Of a stretch of DNA of 8,016 nt, positions 1 to 7,300 are shown piece after piece (position 1 is the first letter of the stretch; every line of letters begins with the position of its first letter). The DNA comes from an uncultured Saprospiraceae bacterium (GTDB lineage Bacteria > Bacteroidota > Bacteroidia > Chitinophagales > Saprospiraceae): the NCBI GenBank assembly GCA_937952155.1, contig CALFYH010000223.1, positions 1 through 8,016 of the forward strand. Reading direction: 5' to 3'. The translations under genes were made by a program, and so were the position numbers. The notes beneath the pieces were generated by a model. It was not told the DNA's origin. It saw only the letters and a list, made by a program, of their open reading frames with translations, and did not search any database.

Positions 1-732
1 ATTGGGCCATGTGGCCCCCGAGTTCTGGATTTTCTCTTGCGTATCGCCTATATTTCTTGCCATTTCTTTCATTGATTTCCCTGTCAAATCTTTGATAGAA
101 ATAACCGCAGCGCCAGATGGAAAACCATCTAATGATACAGTGGTGACTTCAGAAAATGGATTGGGGAAAACTTCAATTTTAGCATTGGCCAAAAGGTCTT
201 TTGTCTCAGTATTAATGACCACTGTAGCCTGAATTTTGAACTCACCGAGACCAAAGCAATCGCCGCCATGATTGGATAAAGCCGTGATGAGTACATATCT
301 AGCTGCCTTGCCTGTAAAATCAGGACCAGGCACACCTTGATAAAATGAAGATGCCGGCGCCTTCGGAATGGTAAATCTCCCGTGTTCCGTCCATGTAATA
401 CCATCGTTTGATAGGTCAATTACAATATCTTTGAGGCCATCTTCTGTTTTTCCCATCAAGGGTAAAAGACTCCAACTCTCATTGTTGTAACTATTTATCC
501 GCTCTGGCGTATTGAAATTCCAAATAATCGATGTGGTCATAGCATAGTTATGCCCGAGATTGTACATGATCCAATGTCCGTTGCCACGAATAGGATTGGG
601 ATTGGCTGCTTCTTGACAAGAAAGCCATCCATCACCAAGGCCAGTAGAATGCCGATCGGGGTATCCCTGAGCCATCACAAGGCTACCAGCACAGGAAAAC
701 CAAATCAATAAGTGTAAAATTCTGTAATTCAT
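1..732 (-). CDS. Secreted T9SS-sorted protein with discoidin-like region (3' end cut by window)
   Basis: The frame is open from an ATG at 732 to the window edge: 244 residues, no stop reached. Residues 1-21 look like a Sec signal peptide (MNYRILHLLI... ending VMA, then QG), so export across the inner membrane is likely. Residues about 45-175 resemble the jelly-roll, discoidin-like (F5/8 type C) regions of Bacteroidota surface proteins: DIVIDLSNDGITWTEHGRF followed by ARYVLITALSNHGGDCFGLGEF is the usual pattern of strands and closing Gly/Phe motif. From residue 185 the sequence KIEVFPNPF...VSIKDLTGK is a type A T9SS C-terminal sorting domain, directing the protein through the outer membrane for surface attachment or release. 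Only the last strands of that domain (normally a GIY... motif, about 15-25 residues) should lie outside the window. The ligand is unknown and no catalytic domain is present, so a small binding or adhesion role is inference. The leader is AT-rich with no Shine-Dalgarno sequence. Confidence 0.85.
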   Translation of the reverse strand, partial: MNYRILHLLIWFSCAGSLVMAQGYPDRHSTGLGDGWLSCQEAANPNPIRGNGHWIMYNLGHNYAMTTSIIWNFNTPERINSYNNESWSLLPLMGKTEDGLKDIVIDLSNDGITWTEHGRFTIPKAPASSFYQGVPGPDFTGKAARYVLITALSNHGGDCFGLGEFKIQATVVINTETKDLLANAKIEVFPNPFSEVTTVSLDGFPSGAAVISIKDLTGKSMKEMARNIGDTQEKIQNSGATWPN

Positions 733-826
733 ATGGTCAATGATATATATTATTAATTGCTACTTCTACTACAACGTTTGTTTCTGTATATTCCCTAATG
801 AAAAATATAAATATTTTAGGAAACAT

Positions 827-834
827 CAAAGTTA
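827..834 (-). promoter_or_regulatory. Possible Bacteroidota -7 box for the T9SS gene
   Basis: On the minus strand this reads TAACTTTG, a full match to the Bacteroidota -7 consensus TAnnTTTG. It lies about 95 bases upstream of the ATG at 732, which would give a leader of roughly 85-90 bases. I see no TTG/TTTG at the expected -33 distance, so the call rests on one short box in AT-rich DNA. Confidence 0.35.
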
Positions 835-853
835 GTAAAAATGAAATTTCCTT

Positions 854-882
854 ATCCTTTTAGTCATTTGGTCTAAAAGAAT
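854..882 (-). terminator. Stem-loop downstream of the lysine-rich microprotein
   Basis: On the minus strand ATTCTTTTAG (882-873) pairs with CTAAAAGGAT (863-854), a 10-bp stem with one G-U pair and a 9-base loop. It lies about 75 bases past the microprotein stop and just upstream of the candidate T9SS promoter, a sensible place to separate the two transcripts. It has no clear U-tract, so intrinsic termination is uncertain. Confidence 0.3.
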
Positions 883-955
883 AACAGAATTATGTACCTG
901 AGTCAATAGTACATTTTTTAACTATATGAAAATGCATCTATTTAATGCCAAAACA

Positions 956-1060
956 TTAATCATAGCTTGGCTTCTTCAATTTTTTTTCTGCCTTTTTCTC
1001 TTTTGGTGTTTTGGCAGCTTCCTTTTTAACTTCCTTTTTGGCATCTTTACTTTTTGCCAT
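956..1060 (-). CDS. Lysine-rich microprotein, 34 aa
   Basis: An ATG at 1060 opens a 34-codon frame ending in TAA (958-956). The protein starts MAKSKDAKKEVKKEAAKTPK and ends LKKPSYD. It has 14 lysines and only six acidic residues, no hydrophobic core, no cysteine and no signal peptide, so it should be a strongly basic, probably disordered or single-helix, cytoplasmic peptide. My recollection, not checked, is that short proteins of this style (MA/SK-KD-KK... with TPKEKK) are common hypothetical proteins in Bacteroidota. A role in binding nucleic acid or ribosomes would fit the charge but is inference. The leader is very AT-rich without a Shine-Dalgarno sequence, as usual in the phylum. An A8 run on the coding strand (987-980) lies inside the gene and is a possible slippage site. 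The main alternative is a chance frame in A-rich DNA, but the alternating K/A/E composition and clean start and stop make a real gene more likely. Confidence 0.6.
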   Translation of the reverse strand: MAKSKDAKKEVKKEAAKTPKEKKAEKKLKKPSYD

Positions 1061-1106
1061 TTTTACTATTTTTTTTATATGGTCAGACCTTAGAACCAAT
1101 CTGTTG

Positions 1107-1139
1107 TAAAGATAATTACATTAATTGATATTTTAGCAA
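1107..1139 (-). promoter_or_regulatory. Weak candidate promoter for the microprotein gene
   Basis: On the minus strand TATCTTTA (1114-1107) matches TAnnTTTG except for the last base, and TTG (1139-1137) lies 22 bases upstream, within the usual -33 spacing. It would give a leader of about 40 bases. It lies inside the decayed repeat copy at 1107-1150, so a leftover repeat may serve as promoter for the next gene. Confidence 0.25.
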
Positions 1140-1150
1140 TATTTCAAAAT
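1107..1150. repeat. Decayed third copy of the 73-bp ATPase-flanking repeat
   Basis: The plus strand at 1119-1137 reads CATTAATTGATATTTTAGC. The intact repeat at 2832-2850 reads CATTTTGATATGTTTTAGC. The two agree at 17 bases once two 2-base gaps are allowed. To the left, AAAGATAATT matches AAAATAATT of the repeat with one inserted base; to the right, CAAAAT follows after a shortened spacer. The order of blocks matches the repeat, and the copy lies where a third repeat is expected if a collapsed ATPase unit occupies 1163-1244. The DNA is AT-rich, so some agreement is by chance. Confidence 0.4.
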
Positions 1151-1162
1151 ATATGTGATTAC

Positions 1163-1244
1163 TTAAGTGTGCCCTCATTTCTTCTGATGACAATAATTCA
1201 CAAGACTCCTACCAAGTGTACCTAAATAAAAAGTATGAGTATTT
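1163..1244 (-). pseudogene. Collapsed relic of a second ATPase copy (promoter plus scraps of both gene ends)
   Basis: Reading the minus strand downstream of the repeat at 1245-1317, four blocks match the intact ATPase unit in order. First, AAATA.TC.TAC.TTT (1243-1228) corresponds to the ATPase -7 region, with the box decayed to TACTTTTT. Second, ATTTAGGTACA resembles ATTTGGTTCA of the ATPase leader. Third, TTGGTAGGA (1215-1207) is identical to the codons for Leu-Val-Gly of the ATPase start (2752-2744). Fourth, AAATGA and ACACTTAA (1180-1163) match the codons near the ATPase C-terminus (1361-1345) with one inserted base. The ATG and about 1.4 kb of internal sequence are missing. This looks like an internal-deletion derivative that kept only the ends. 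Each block is short, so the call is inference resting mainly on their order and position. Confidence 0.4.
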
Positions 1245-1317
1245 TCAAAATGGCGATACTAAATAATTTTTGTTTCGCCATTTTGATACATTTTGGCTAT
1301 AAAATGGCGAAACAAAA
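1245..1317 (+). repeat. 73-bp direct repeat, downstream copy (L)
   Basis: This block matches 2798-2870 at 68 of 73 positions, in the same orientation and without gaps. It holds three words related to AAAATGGCGAAACAAAA: a degenerate plus copy (1247-1263), an exact minus copy (1268-1284) and an exact plus copy (1301-1317). The last word ends only 7 bases before the ATPase stop codon. Similarity extends past the core into the decayed promoter region at 1228-1244, which shows that this block was once the upstream region of another ATPase copy. Confidence 0.92.
1268..1317 (-). terminator. 17-bp hairpin immediately after the ATPase stop
   Basis: Two exact inverted copies of the repeat word (1301-1317 and 1268-1284) form a 17-bp stem with a 16-base loop, starting 7 bases after the ATPase stop codon. 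Position and stem length would suit a transcript end or an mRNA-stabilising structure. No U-tract follows the stem, so it is not a classical intrinsic terminator. Its main role may instead be as a protein-binding or recombination site. Confidence 0.35.
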
Positions 1318-1324
1318 AAACACA

Positions 1325-2758
1325 TCACTCTATAAATAAATCATTTAAGTGTATTTCATTTTGAACGAGCTCATTGGAATATTTGTTGGACTGCAAACCT
1401 GTAGCAGTGATAAATGTAACAAAAAGCGCTTTTCTACTCTTGGTAAAATGATTGAAAGAAGCTAGTTTCGTTTTAATTTTACTTGCATAGTCTGAGGTGA
1501 TGACGAAAGGTGTTTGGTTGAATTTTATTTCACATATATTAATCACATTATCTGCTCGATCTATCAATAAATCTATTTGAGCGCCTTTCATTTCATCATT
1601 GCCACGGTGTGTCCAACTATGATACTTATTCAATATGCCACCTATTTTTAAAGCATTGATAATGTTAGTAATATGCCTAAAGCATACATTTTCAAAAGCC
1701 AATCCACTCCAGCTTTTCCAACTCGGCATGACAGACAATTTAGCCCAAATACCCGTAGATTTACCGTGATAAGTTTTAATATATTTCAAGTAAAATAGAG
1801 TATAGAAATCTTTCAATTTGATAATACGCTCATTACTATTCTTACCATAAGGAATCTCAGTTTTAATAAAGCCAGAATATGTTAATTCGTCCAATAAATC
1901 TGAAAATCCACCACCTGTTACAAAATCTGTTGCCGCAAGTAAATCCTCCCTCGTTATGCCACTCGGATGGTTTGCTAAAAGTTGTACTATCTTTTGATGT
2001 CGAATACTTTTATTAAACAACGAGCCAAACAACTCGTCGTACTCCAAATATAAAGGTGCATCTTTTTCAAAACATATCCTATCCATAGCTTGCACGATGC
2101 TCTCTCCTTTCTGCAACATATCCAAATAATATGGGATACCACCCAATGCCATATAAAGCTGTACGATATCTGGTCGAGTAGCAATAATACCTTTTTTTTG
2201 CAAAAACAGTTCTGTTTCTGACAGTGTGAATGGCTCAAGTGCAATCCTTGATGTCACTCGGTTGTGAAGTCCACCTTTATTCTTCAATACTTTTTGGATC
2301 ATCCATGAAGCTGACGAACCACATATCACAATGACCAAGTCTGATCTGTCCGCAGCAAAAGAATTCCAAAAATCAGTAAATGCAGTCAAAAACCTAGATT
2401 TATTGGTGGCCATCCAAGGAAATTCATCCAAAAAAATTACCTTTTTTGACTTACTTTTTTGCCTTTCTACCAATGTCTGTAACATATCAAATGCTTGAAA
2501 CCAATCACTTGGCGGCAAAGTGGCTAAATCTAGACCATAGGCTTCACCGAGACGCTTCGCAAATCGCTCCATGTGCTCGGCCAATGTACTTTTATACAAA
2601 CCAGTCATTTGGAAAAGGATCTTTCCTTTATATGTGGACTTTACCAAAAATGTCTTTCCTACACGCCTGCGACCCAATACTGCGACCAGTTCTGATTTAT
2701 CTGTACTTAGTAAATCAAGAAGGCCCATTTTTTCCTTTTTTCGTCCTACCAATTCCAT
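1325..2758 (-). CDS. ATPase_2/DUF234-type AAA+ ATPase with PD-(D/E)XK-like C-terminal domain
   Basis: An intact 477-residue P-loop ATPase, normal length for the family. I start it at the ATG at 2758 (MELVGRKKEK); an in-frame TTG lies three codons upstream at 2767 but is less likely. Visible motifs: the N-terminal VGRKKE (4-9), Walker A GRRRVGKT (29-36), Walker B VIFLDEF (107-113), a sensor-1-like VICGSS (144-149), arginines in NRVTSRI (166-171), GGIPYY (206-211), and a winged-helix region at about 250-310 (IVQLLA...ITREDLL). The C-terminal DUF234 region (about 340-477) shows a nuclease-like pattern: GAQID (Asp396) followed by CEIK (Glu410, Lys412). DNA binding and ATP-driven nuclease activity are thus plausible but unproven. 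Such ATPases are often multicopy in archaea and Bacteroidota, and their biological role is poorly known. The gene is enclosed by two 73-bp direct repeats and followed by a relic of a second copy, suggesting a duplicating or mobile cassette. Base composition is like that of the neighbours. Confidence 0.9.
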   Translation of the reverse strand: MELVGRKKEKMGLLDLLSTDKSELVAVLGRRRVGKTFLVKSTYKGKILFQMTGLYKSTLAEHMERFAKRLGEAYGLDLATLPPSDWFQAFDMLQTLVERQKSKSKKVIFLDEFPWMATNKSRFLTAFTDFWNSFAADRSDLVIVICGSSASWMIQKVLKNKGGLHNRVTSRIALEPFTLSETELFLQKKGIIATRPDIVQLYMALGGIPYYLDMLQKGESIVQAMDRICFEKDAPLYLEYDELFGSLFNKSIRHQKIVQLLANHPSGITREDLLAATDFVTGGGFSDLLDELTYSGFIKTEIPYGKNSNERIIKLKDFYTLFYLKYIKTYHGKSTGIWAKLSVMPSWKSWSGLAFENVCFRHITNIINALKIGGILNKYHSWTHRGNDEMKGAQIDLLIDRADNVINICEIKFNQTPFVITSDYASKIKTKLASFNHFTKSRKALFVTFITATGLQSNKYSNELVQNEIHLNDLFIE

Positions 2759-2778
2759 TTGAACCAAATTTTATGGTC

Positions 2779-2811
2779 CAAAGGTACGATTATTTTATCA
2801 AAATGGCGAAA
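2779..2811 (-). promoter_or_regulatory. ATPase promoter overlapping the palindromic repeat
   Basis: TACCTTTG (2786-2779, minus strand) is a full match to the Bacteroidota -7 consensus TAnnTTTG. It predicts transcription starting at about 2772, a leader of only about 14 bases to the ATG at 2758. That short distance also argues against the TTG start at 2767. The -33 region falls inside the palindrome of the repeat (2798-2816), where GTTTC (2812-2808) sits 21 bases upstream as an imperfect -33 element. A protein binding the palindrome should therefore affect transcription. Confidence 0.5.
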
Positions 2812-2870
2812 CAAAATAATTTTTGTTTCGCCATTTTGATATGTTTTAGCTATAAAATGGCGAAACAAAA
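2798..2870 (+). repeat. 73-bp direct repeat, upstream copy (R), with perfect 19-bp palindrome
   Basis: This is the less decayed copy of the repeat. Arms at 2798-2816 and 2821-2839 are exact 19-bp inverted repeats around the 4-base centre TAAT. A third exact word in plus orientation follows at 2854-2870 after a 16-base spacer. All three copies of AAAATGGCGAAACAAAA are identical. The block begins 30 bases upstream of the first possible ATPase start and ends 109 bases before the CoA-transferase stop codon. The GC-containing core (TGGCGAAAC) stands out from the AT-rich surroundings and would suit a dimeric DNA-binding protein. Confidence 0.93.
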
Positions 2871-2979
2871 TGGTTTTAATGCAGCGTATGTTAATTAAAG
2901 CATCTTAAGGCCATTTATGTTAATGCCTGTTAATCTTTGAGTGGTTCTTTAAAAATTTCATTGAACCGTTATCTACTAA

Positions 2980-4266
2980 TTAAAACTCCTTAAATCTTTC
3001 AAAACTTGCTTGCTCCAAACCTTCTCTGTCATCTGGATGAGCAATTTCTATCAATGCTTTGGCTCTTTGTCTAAGGTTTTTGCCATATAGATATGCCACA
3101 CCATACTCTGTGACTATGTAATGCGCGTGGGCTCTAGTAGCAACAACTCCAGCACCTTGTTTTAGAAATGGGACAATGCGAGAAACACCTTTATTGGTAC
3201 GGCTAGGTAGCGCAATGATCGGCTTACCACCTGGACTCAGTGCAGCTCCACGCAAAAAGTCCATTTGACCACCTACACCGCTATATTGATACGTACCGAT
3301 AGAATCAGAACAAATTTGCCCTGTCAGATCTACTTCAATCGCGCTATTGATTGCAATGACTTGCGGATTGCGTCGTATGACATGTGGATCATTTACATAA
3401 TCTATGTCCAAAAATGTGAACGCTGGGTTATCATCAATATAATCATAAAGCCTGCGACTACCAAGTGCAAATCCAGTAACAATCTTATTGGGATGAATGC
3501 TTTTGTATTTGTTGGTTACGATGTCATTGTCAAATAATTCGATAATGCCATCTGACAGCATTTCAGTATGCACACCTAGGTCTTTGTGATTGCCCAAACA
3601 ACGCAAAACAGCGTCTGGTATAGCACCGATCCCCATTTGTAATGTGCTTCGGTCTTCAATCATATTGGCGATATGTTCTCCGATCTTAATCTCCTCTGGG
3701 CCTACTCTTCCACCAAAAGAAGCTTCATGCAAAGGCTCTTCACAATATATCATAGCACTAAATCTCTTGGTGTGTATGAGACCATCACCATGTGTTCTTG
3801 GAACATTTGGATTTACCTGTGCAATGACTTTTTTTGCGGTATTGACTGCAGATCTGGCGACATCTACGGAGACTCCCATAGAACAATATCCATGTTTATC
3901 TGGCGGCGACACTTGAACAATTGCAACATCTATAGGTAAAACATCGCGTTTAAATAATTCTGGTATCTCACTCAAAAATATAGGTACATAATCAGCCCTA
4001 CCTTCATTTACGTCCTTTCTGATTGGTTCGGACACAAAAAGTGCATTAATCCGAAAGGCATCTTCCATACCTGGTTTATTTACAAAAATTTCACCAAGTA
4101 CACTTATAAAAACAAGTTCTACATCTCTTAGCCTATCCGCCATCAAGGATAGATGTCTTAGTATATTCGTTGGTGTTTGTGCGCTACCGTGGATGAATAC
4201 TCTATCCCCATTTTTGATCATTCCCAAAGCTTCTTCAGGAGACTGATAAATAACAGGTAATCTCAT
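2980..4266 (-). CDS. Acetyl-CoA hydrolase / CoA-transferase family protein (4-hydroxybutyrate CoA-transferase-like)
   Basis: A complete 428-residue cytoplasmic enzyme of the Cat1/Cat2/AbfT-type family, which transfers CoA between acyl-CoA and a carboxylic acid (often acetate) or hydrolyses acetyl-CoA. Two related halves are visible. The N-terminal half (about 1-190) includes GDRVFIHG (20-27), VQVSPPDKHGYCSMG (118-131) and PRTHGDG (156-162). The C-terminal half contains MGIGAIPDAV (211-220), HTEMLSDG (233-240) and SGVGGQMDFLRGA (329-341). Glu235 in HTEM aligns with the family's catalytic glutamate, which forms the glutamyl-CoA thioester. Length and motifs indicate an intact enzyme. The exact acyl donor and acceptor cannot be read from sequence; 4-hydroxybutyrate, butyrate, propionate or succinate are all possible. 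The ATG at 4266 is followed by a natural start (MRLPVIYQSP). The leader is AT-rich with no Shine-Dalgarno sequence. It lies 126 bases after the helicase stop, and only a weak GGTTC/GAACC inverted repeat (2943-2967) follows its own stop. Confidence 0.88.
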   Translation of the reverse strand: MRLPVIYQSPEEALGMIKNGDRVFIHGSAQTPTNILRHLSLMADRLRDVELVFISVLGEIFVNKPGMEDAFRINALFVSEPIRKDVNEGRADYVPIFLSEIPELFKRDVLPIDVAIVQVSPPDKHGYCSMGVSVDVARSAVNTAKKVIAQVNPNVPRTHGDGLIHTKRFSAMIYCEEPLHEASFGGRVGPEEIKIGEHIANMIEDRSTLQMGIGAIPDAVLRCLGNHKDLGVHTEMLSDGIIELFDNDIVTNKYKSIHPNKIVTGFALGSRRLYDYIDDNPAFTFLDIDYVNDPHVIRRNPQVIAINSAIEVDLTGQICSDSIGTYQYSGVGGQMDFLRGAALSPGGKPIIALPSRTNKGVSRIVPFLKQGAGVVATRAHAHYIVTEYGVAYLYGKNLRQRAKALIEIAHPDDREGLEQASFERFKEF

Positions 4267-4392
4267 ATGATATTAATTTATTAATTGAGTACAAAGAAAA
4301 TGCTTATTTCGATAGTGGGAAAATGACCAAAATCATTTATTCTGACAATACAAATCATCTAAACTCTTGCCATACATCCACTCTTCAATTCA

Positions 4393-7300
4393 TCACATTT
4401 TAAGTTCGGTGCAAGACTCAAAAAGGGATTTGTACACATGGTCAGTGGACAAAAGTTCTTGATTTCCAATCAAAACTAGCTGTTCTCTTGCCCTTGTAAG
4501 TGCCACATTGAGCTTTCTATCAACGCCTTCTTGAGATAATGAAATTAACGATTGCAATTGACTGAGCCTATTTACACAAAAAGAAATAATAATAATATCT
4601 CTGGCTCCGCCCTGATACCTTTCGACTGTATCTACGGTTATTTTATGGGTGATGTCTTTGGGTAATTCTTCTAGATATTTATGTATCAAAGCAATTTGTG
4701 CTCTATAAGGTGTAATAATTCCTATCGAATCACCATGAAAAGACTTACCATTTACTTCGTACAACATTAGGATTTTTTTTATGATTTGTAAACAAAATGC
4801 TGCTTCATATTTGTTGGTTTTCCAATTAAGATCTTCATCTTCAGGTGCGTTAATAAACAATTTACGATTCTGGAGGATTTCAAAATCTTCAGGTGCTTGC
4901 TCAAAAAACTTATCTTGTGTTTGCCTAAGATTTCCAGGAAGTATTTTTAATTTTCCTTCATAGAAATGCCGATCACTAAATTCCATAATCGTCTCATGCA
5001 TTCTACCTTGTTGATCCAATATCCCGAAAGCATCATTCCATCCGTTTTTCACAAGCTGCATATACAAACGCTCGAACAATGACATCCGAGTATCCGTAAT
5101 GCCGATGTTGGTAAGTTTAGAGTCATTGATGCTGCTTTTATATTTATCTTGTACGACTACCGCTGGCAATTGTTTGTGATCACCTATGAGTATAAATCGC
5201 TTGAAGGAGCATAAAAGTCCCGCCAACATTGGTTCCAAAATTTGTGAAGCTTCATCGATAATTACTGTATCAAAAACTTTCAATCTGAACAGTTCTGTCT
5301 TGTTTACCATACTTGAAACCGTAGAGACGAAAATCCTTTTGCCCGCCAAAAGTTGAAGAATTTCATGCCTTGAATGCATAGATTTTACAATCTGGTCAAG
5401 CAAATTATCACTATATTTCACATTTGTATTGACCCTGCTCCCCAAGCGAAGGTAGTGGTTTTTATAATTTTGACCAATGCTAATGATGGCATCACAAATC
5501 TCATCAACTGCCCTATTTGTATAGGCTAAGACCATAATATTCTCATCTGTATTTTGATGCAAATGTGCTACTATATTACGTAGGATGACGCTGGTCTTTC
5601 CAGTACCTGGTGGGCCCCAAATTAAAAAGTAGTCTCGTGCCGCCAAGACCTTGTTCAACAATGATGTTTGATTTTCCGTACAATTTCCTTCGAATACAAT
5701 TGGTGCGTCCTGCTGTCGCATTCTCGGTTCGGTCAATCCCAAAATCAAGTTACGGTATTCTGATGATGCAGCTGCCCAAGTGAACAAATTTTTGTACATC
5801 GAATTAAAGCTACTGTCCAGATTATCCTGTTCAATATTCCAATATCGGTTTTTATTAAATAAGCTTTGGTTAAACTGAGAACTTCGCAGCTTGACTATAA
5901 CTTGTTCACTATTTAAGTCCAGAATGGTACATTTGAATATCTGATTTCTCAAAACAGATCGAAAATTATTTTCTGATGTAGGATACAAAACACCAAGATC
6001 TCCGGTCCTGAAATTCACCAAGGCACCTTTGGCTTCAGCTCTGGAAAAAACCATTATGGCATCTTGCTGGTCAGAATCATTTTGTATGATAAAGAGATTC
6101 GACAACATCGCAAATCTATCTGTTTTTTCTTCATCGGATTCCAACCACAATGCAGCATGTCCATTAGACTTATTGATGCCGTGTTCACCTGTTTTAGAGA
6201 GTCCATGTTCTCTACCAATAAAGGAAGTGAAATGGTTAAAATACGATTTTTCTAATTCATTAAGCGTAAAATATATATTATTAAAATTATTTATATCAAC
6301 AACATTAAATCCTTTTAACCTTGGAAAATTTTCACCTTTTATATAAGTAAGCAATGATGCATCAGTATCAGAATGTTTGAGTTTTTGTTCCATTGCAATG
6401 ATGTCATTCCGCAATTTCAAGGCTTCATATTGCTGAACTCTGACTGGTGGTGCAAATCTCAATGGATTTTCTTCCTTAGAATATAAAATATAATTAGAAG
6501 ATTTGATTTTGGTTCTAAAAGCAGAAACAATCATCAGGTCATAAAGCAGTGTTTGGATGTAATGGCTTGCATTGATGCCATATACATTTGGGCGATAAGT
6601 TTTTCCGCTTTTCAACTCGATAATATCAAAGATATTTTTATTTTCCTTCTGATGCAGCAGGTCCAAACGCCCTTGAATACCATAATCCCTTGAATAAAAT
6701 GATGGTTCAAGAAATATATTTTGCCTTTCGATTCCATATTGCTGAAACTGCTCCAATACCGCAGTTTTTAGGTTATTGTAATGTTGTTGAAGTTTTTGTA
6801 ATTCGTCTTTGACTTCTTGGTCATCCAAAAGGGCAAAACCGAGTGGATTACTTTGAAACAAAGTTTTTATTAATGAAGCAAAATCTATTTCGGGATCAGA
6901 TATTAATTGGTCCAACATGATATTCACCAGATTTCCAGTCATAAGTGAACGGGTTGCTTCAGCCGGCTTAAATTTAGAAATCAGGTATAGAAAAGGTTCT
7001 GCTCCATACTCCTTGAAACATTCAGAAATCGATGTCACATCTACAAGATGGTCAGGCTGCACAATGATACCACGTGGCAAATACATACCATCATCTCTGA
7101 TATCGACATCGATCAAATTGATATGCAGAGGCAAGTCAAAGCTTTTACGTATTGAGTCAATATTTGGTGTGAAAATTTCGTTTCTATCTGCTAAGTCGTA
7201 CGATGCCATTTTCTCCAAAGCTGGTTCATCCTCATCAAAAAAGTGCAAGATCTTTTTCTCTGCATCGATCTCAAACAAAACTGCTTCCACTACCCTTTTG

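Larger units (their letters stand above)
733..955. other. Intergenic region, no gene seen
   Basis: No convincing open frame occurs on either strand between the microprotein and the T9SS gene. The stretch holds the candidate -7 box (827-834), a stem-loop (854-882), and a smaller inverted repeat, ATGTAC at 892-897 with GTACAT at 909-914. The leader next to the T9SS start (740-759) resembles the leader of the CoA-transferase gene (4267-4287). Confidence 0.6.

Noticed and set aside
4..17. GGGCCA-TG-TGGCCC inverted repeat
   Set aside because: It lies inside the coding frame of the T9SS gene with a 2-base centre and no context suggesting regulation.
129..419. Minus-strand 96-residue open frame
   Set aside because: It overlaps the T9SS gene in another frame; the longer frame has a signal peptide and a sorting domain, this one has nothing recognisable.
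676..732. Lipoprotein signal in the T9SS protein (Cys14)
   Set aside because: The residues before Cys14 (WFS) do not fit a lipobox, and a standard cleavage site after Ala21 fits well.
2759..2767. TTG start for the ATPase at 2767
   Set aside because: An ATG three codons downstream fits the family N-terminus (ELVGRKKE), and the -7 box would leave almost no leader before the TTG.
1245..2870. Ordinary insertion sequence or composite transposon
   Set aside because: The enclosed protein is an ATPase of the DUF234 type, not a transposase; the flanking blocks are direct and not terminal inverted repeats, and no target-site duplication is seen outside them.
1245..2870. CRISPR array
   Set aside because: Only a few copies of the 17-bp word occur, in mixed orientation with spacers of 4 and 16 bases, and no Cas gene is present.
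2446..2898. Plus-strand open frame, whose end reads MAKQNNF... and again MAKQNGF...
   Set aside because: It lies antisense to the ATPase gene, and the repeated MAKQN arises only because the plus-oriented repeat words contain ATGGCGAAACAAAA. No domain or coding pattern.
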